Origin: an uncultured Bacteroides sp.
Lineage (GTDB): Bacteria > Bacteroidota > Bacteroidia > Bacteroidales > Bacteroidaceae
NCBI GenBank assembly: GCA_944319875.1
Contig: CALUFR010000014.1
Coordinates: 1 to 45,109, forward strand
Reading direction: 5' to 3'
DNA length: 45,109 bases
In this document: in pieces, positions 42,869-45,109 of the stretch
Layout of the letters: the number at the start of each line of letters is the position of its first letter
Position numbering within the stretch: position 1 is the first letter of the stretch
Notes under the pieces: model-generated
What the model saw: the letters and a program-made list of their open reading frames with translations, nothing else
The model's database searches: none
What the model was told of the DNA's origin: nothing
Made by a program: the position numbers and the translations under genes

Positions 42869-43931
42869 CCGGCAAATCAAATTCCACAATAACAGGTTCC
42901 GGCCTGTGCGCAATCCCATATATTTTCCGGTTCTTGGGAGAAAATGCCATTGCCTGAAGTCTGCAATCCAAAGACAAGACGGCGACATGATTCCCTTTAT
43001 AATCAAACACAAGTATCTTATTCGCCAATGATTTGTCCGGATTCTTGAAATCGTATTCACTCAGCAATTGGTCCAGATACAGAAGATAGACATACCGTCC
43101 GTCCGTATTCAAACCCAATACTTTTCCTACTGACTTTTCTCTATCAAACAACAAATCCCCATTTCTGACACCATAATGCGCTTCATTGTAATAGAAGCTC
43201 CACTTTTTCTGCATCCTGCCTGACTTTAACTGATAGCAGGCCAGATAAGGCAGATTGTTAGAAGCGAAAAACATGGTACCGTCATGAGCGGCCAAGTGAC
43301 CATGCAATCTTGTCCGGGAGGCATAGGAAGGGAGTTCCTCACGGACCGGAGACTCTCCAAACCGTTTGACAGGCCGCAGGGAATCATCCAGCAAGGTGAA
43401 AAAGTTATTTTCTCCTGCACATACCTGAGACACAAAATGAGAATCATCCAGCCTGACAAAACAGTAATCAGGCAAGCTAAGTTCTCCCTTCTTTCTTTTA
43501 TACGGAGCTTTTAATCTTTTCTGTTCAGAAACCGACGGCCCGGCATCCGTCATATCCAGTTCCAACACTATCAATTCCTGTTTGTTCACCTCATTGAGGC
43601 CAAAAGAATTGCCATACGAATAGGTTAACAAAGGCTGAAGAAACTCACCGGGACCATTGCCCAACGTTCCATATTGAAAGACTTCCTTCATGCCATTTTG
43701 AGGAGAATAGAAAGAACATATCTTATCTGTTTCCAAGGAAGTAATCAGCAAAAAGGAATCAAGAGCCTGCATATAGCCCATCGTCAACATCAGTTCCGTG
43801 TTATACGCTTTATGTTTCAACTCATAGACACGCTCGAACTCCGCAACATCTGACTCTCTTGTAACATTACGACAACCCGCAATCACTGTACAAAAAAGAA
43901 TACACAAAGAAAATGGTTTCCAATAATTCAT
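42858..43931 (-). CDS. 6-bladed beta-propeller lipoprotein 3
   Basis: The 357-residue protein has a lipoprotein signal (MNYWKPFSLCILFCTVIAGC, lipobox VIAGC) and a TolB/BF3164-like propeller: MGYMQALDSFLLITSLETDKICSFYSPQNGMKEVFQYGTLGNGPGEFLQPLLTYSY (GxGPGEF motif), YAS..HGHLAAHDGTMFFASNNLPYLACYQ, and NKILVFDYKGNHVAVLSLDCRLQAMAFSPKNRKIYGIAHRPEPVIVEFDL, the closing blade with the terminal E-P-x-I-V-x-F motif. It is the first propeller after the NVEALA peptide (about 240 bases upstream), the order usual for this family. Its 3' end lies inside repeat copy A. Confidence 0.85.
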   Translation of the reverse strand: MNYWKPFSLCILFCTVIAGCRNVTRESDVAEFERVYELKHKAYNTELMLTMGYMQALDSFLLITSLETDKICSFYSPQNGMKEVFQYGTLGNGPGEFLQPLLTYSYGNSFGLNEVNKQELIVLELDMTDAGPSVSEQKRLKAPYKRKKGELSLPDYCFVRLDDSHFVSQVCAGENNFFTLLDDSLRPVKRFGESPVREELPSYASRTRLHGHLAAHDGTMFFASNNLPYLACYQLKSGRMQKKWSFYYNEAHYGVRNGDLLFDREKSVGKVLGLNTDGRYVYLLYLDQLLSEYDFKNPDKSLANKILVFDYKGNHVAVLSLDCRLQAMAFSPKNRKIYGIAHRPEPVIVEFDLPADL

Positions 43932-44056
43932 AATACAAATATCCCAATCACATAAATTAATCTCATAAAATCGAATTTATTAACATACAACCATACCACC
44001 AAAAAGCTCAATGACATCAGAGGAACTCGTTCAAATCCAAATAAGCGAATTGATAT

Positions 44057-44167
44057 TCATCGTTCAGGCATATCCTTACGTTTTCCCTGATGCTTATCCG
44101 CATCGGTTCCTGTGGAACAGGAAATACACAGCAAAAGGAATAGCAAACCTACTAACACCTGTTTCAT
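44057..44167 (-). CDS. 36-residue lipoprotein ORF directly after the NVEALA gene
   Basis: The ORF reads MKQVLVGLLFLLLCISC, then a short mature part starting STGTDADK and ending MPER. The signal peptide is complete with lipobox CISC; the mature chain would be only 20 residues. Its ATG lies 5 bases after the NVEALA stop, so translation is probably coupled. A different frame continues a little further (NDEYQFAYLDLNEFL), so it may be the frameshifted stub of a propeller gene. It may also be a true micro-lipoprotein. I know no family for it. Confidence 0.55.
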   Translation of the reverse strand: MKQVLVGLLFLLLCISCSTGTDADKHQGKRKDMPER

Positions 44168-44172
44168 AGAAG

Positions 44173-44385
44173 TCATACTTTAGGATGCCATATGCCACAA
44201 AGACAACCATCACCATCAGAAAGACACCCATTTGGACACATAGGGTCGTATTCATAATGCGCCAGCGCTTCCACATTCTCCAAAAATAAAGCATCTACCG
44301 GTTCTTCTCTCTGTACAGAGGAACTGCCTAATACGCCTGCCGCAAACATAATGAACAGACATGCATAAAACAATTTAGCTTTCAT
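44173..44385 (-). CDS. NVEALA-domain secreted Cys-rich peptide precursor
   Basis: The 70-residue precursor has an N-terminal signal sequence (MKAKLFYACLFIMFAAGVLG), the diagnostic LENVEALA motif at residues 35-42 and a Cys-rich end with C50, C54, C61 and C63 (PMCPNGCLSDGDGCLCG). NVEALA precursors are known from many Bacteroides, usually beside propeller lipoproteins; the motif is thought to mark a leader/processing region, and the C-terminal peptide may be a signal, toxin or surface product. Function is not established as far as I know. AAAGGA precedes the ATG. It is the first gene of the minus-strand unit, downstream of repeat copy B. Confidence 0.88.
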   Translation of the reverse strand: MKAKLFYACLFIMFAAGVLGSSSVQREEPVDALFLENVEALAHYEYDPMCPNGCLSDGDGCLCGIWHPKV

Positions 44386-44410
44386 TCCTTTAATTTTTTA
44401 AGGTTATGCG

Positions 44411-44630
44411 CCAAAGGTCTGAAAAAAAAACGAACGAAAGAAAAGAAAGGCATTACATTTTATAACAATTGCATTCCGGAAACGTCAGAAGGCCTTTGTA
44501 ATGTTTTGTAATGTCTTGTAATGTTTTGTAATATTTCTGCTTATCATTGATTTTCAGCACATTCTGAGGCTTTTTTTTAGCCTGATAAGGCAATGGCAAT
44601 CCGAGTGTAACCTCCTTGATTATAAGTCCG
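44411..44630. repeat. Duplicated regulatory module, copy B
   Basis: Matches copy A over about 220 bases. It has four GTAAT(G/A) words (44498, 44508, 44518, 44528) at an exact 10-bp step, a hairpin AGGCT..AGCCT with changed but still pairing arms (near 44560), and a -7-like GACCTTTG (plus-strand CAAAGGTC, 44412-44419) toward the NVEALA gene. Confidence 0.85.
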
Positions 44631-44649
44631 AAAAAATGTGAAGTTTCAC

Positions 44650-44669
44650 GTGAAGGATGTATCCTTCAC
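44650..44669. repeat. Perfect 9-bp palindrome
   Basis: GTGAAGGAT-GT-ATCCTTCAC, preceded by GTGAAGTTTCAC (44638-44649). Paired hairpins of unknown role between the regulatory module and the repeat block. Confidence 0.7.
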
Positions 44670-44759
44670 CATATTCTCTTGTATAGCAATTGATTATATT
44701 CCCGTGAAGGCGTGAAAGGTGTTTCGGGGAAAAGGATTACAGGAGAGGAGACAAACAGC

Positions 44760-44822
44760 TACTTTGGCGTCGTAAAGTGCCACTTGAGCGTCGTAAAGTA
44801 CTACTTGAGCGCCATAAAGTGC
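44760..44822. repeat. Three 21-bp tandem units
   Basis: Units at 44760, 44781 and 44802, each of the form (T/C)ACTT..GCG..(G/A)TAAAGT(G/A)C. On the minus strand they would read as the 7-residue repeat LYDAQVA in a 62-codon ORF, but that ORF has no signal or family and is probably not a gene. Confidence 0.75.
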
Positions 44823-44858
44823 TTCTTTAGACAGCCAAACAGGCTCTTGGCAATCAAC

Positions 44859-44932
44859 GCTGACGGCACGTGCCGTCAGCATGCAACGCCACGTGCCGTT
44901 ACCTCCTGACGCCCCGTGTCGTCAGGCAGTAA
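44859..44932. repeat. Three adjoining palindromes
   Basis: 44859-44880 is a perfect 22-bp palindrome around GGCACGTGCC. Next comes AACGccacgtgcCGTT (44884-44899). Then a nested GTTAC..CCTGACG..CGTCAGG..GTAAC at about 44897-44932. All contain a CACGTG/CGTG core. Confidence 0.75.
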
Positions 44933-45010
44933 CGAAGCGTGTCGTGAAAGCGTAAAGGCAGATTGAATTCAGGTCATTCGACAAATGGGAATTTAGCGGG
45001 CTTTGCCCGC

Positions 45011-45109
45011 AATGGTTAATGGTCAATGGTTAATGGTTAATACGTGGTAAAAGGACTCATGCGCAGCCCATTAACCATTAATCATTAACCATTAACCATT
45101 AATCATTAA
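45011..45109. repeat. Inverted arrays of a TAATGGT heptamer
   Basis: 45011-45040 repeats AATGGTT units and 45069-45109 repeats the complement ATTAACC, separated by about 28 unique bases. The array reaches the window edge. A GCGGG..CCCGC hairpin (44996-45010) precedes it. Confidence 0.75.

Noticed and set aside
44694-44882. 62-codon minus-strand ORF with LYDAQVA repeats
   Set aside because: It is made by the 21-bp tandem units and a palindrome; no start context, signal or family.
44997-45109. Possible CRISPR-like array at the window end
   Set aside because: The repeat unit is 7 bases with no spacers; it is a simple inverted heptamer repeat.

Overview
The window is a chromosomal segment of a Bacteroides-type gut Bacteroidota. 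The evidence is the MoxR/BatABCDE aerotolerance operon, a rpmB-rpmG-DUF4295 ribosomal operon, an archaeal-type prolyl-tRNA synthetase, a smalltalk micro-ORF, NVEALA and 6-bladed beta-propeller lipoprotein genes, and promoters with the Bacteroides -33 TTTG / -7 TAnnTTTG pattern instead of E. coli -35/-10 boxes. I cannot name the species.

Layout. 1-5180 is the 3' end of a surface polysaccharide (capsule/O-antigen-like) locus: AT-rich propeller, glycosyltransferase and PglC-type initiating transferase genes, then a GC-rich aminotransferase and 4,6-dehydratase. 5345-9839 is an accessory block. It holds two split ATPase + TOPRIM-like pairs (AAA + DUF4276, and AAA + DUF4435, the second resembling PARIS) on either side of an HU-like gene and a 32-residue smalltalk ORF. 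9927-22333 is mostly core: proS, a TamB-like giant on the minus strand, tsaD, a CinA-type amidohydrolase, ribosomal proteins, ftsY, rimO, then two HU-family genes, one of them an unusual HU-transmembrane-LysM fusion. 22526-31097 is the moxR-DUF58-batABCDE operon. 31244-36829 holds a small HTH protein, a DUF2007-USP-USP protein, and on the minus strand a TPR protein and gyrA. 36992-39043 is a GH127-like beta-L-arabinofuranosidase, followed by a gene remnant and a repeat-rich non-coding stretch.

40050-44630 (minus strand) is the most unusual region. It is an NVEALA-peptide / beta-propeller lipoprotein cluster: a secreted Cys-rich NVEALA peptide, a 36-residue lipoprotein ORF right behind it, and three propeller lipoproteins. 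Two copies of a ~215-bp intergenic module carry GTAATG direct repeats spaced one helical turn apart and a promoter-like -7 element; each lies upstream of a transcription unit. In one propeller gene the lipoprotein signal peptide is out of frame with the mature domain and meets it exactly at the -1 slippery heptamer A AAA AAG; another propeller has two lipoprotein signal peptides in tandem. The last 500 bases are palindromes and short tandem repeats without a credible gene.

No rRNA, tRNA, transposase, integrase or CRISPR array was seen. All assignments come from reading the sequence; no database search was run.
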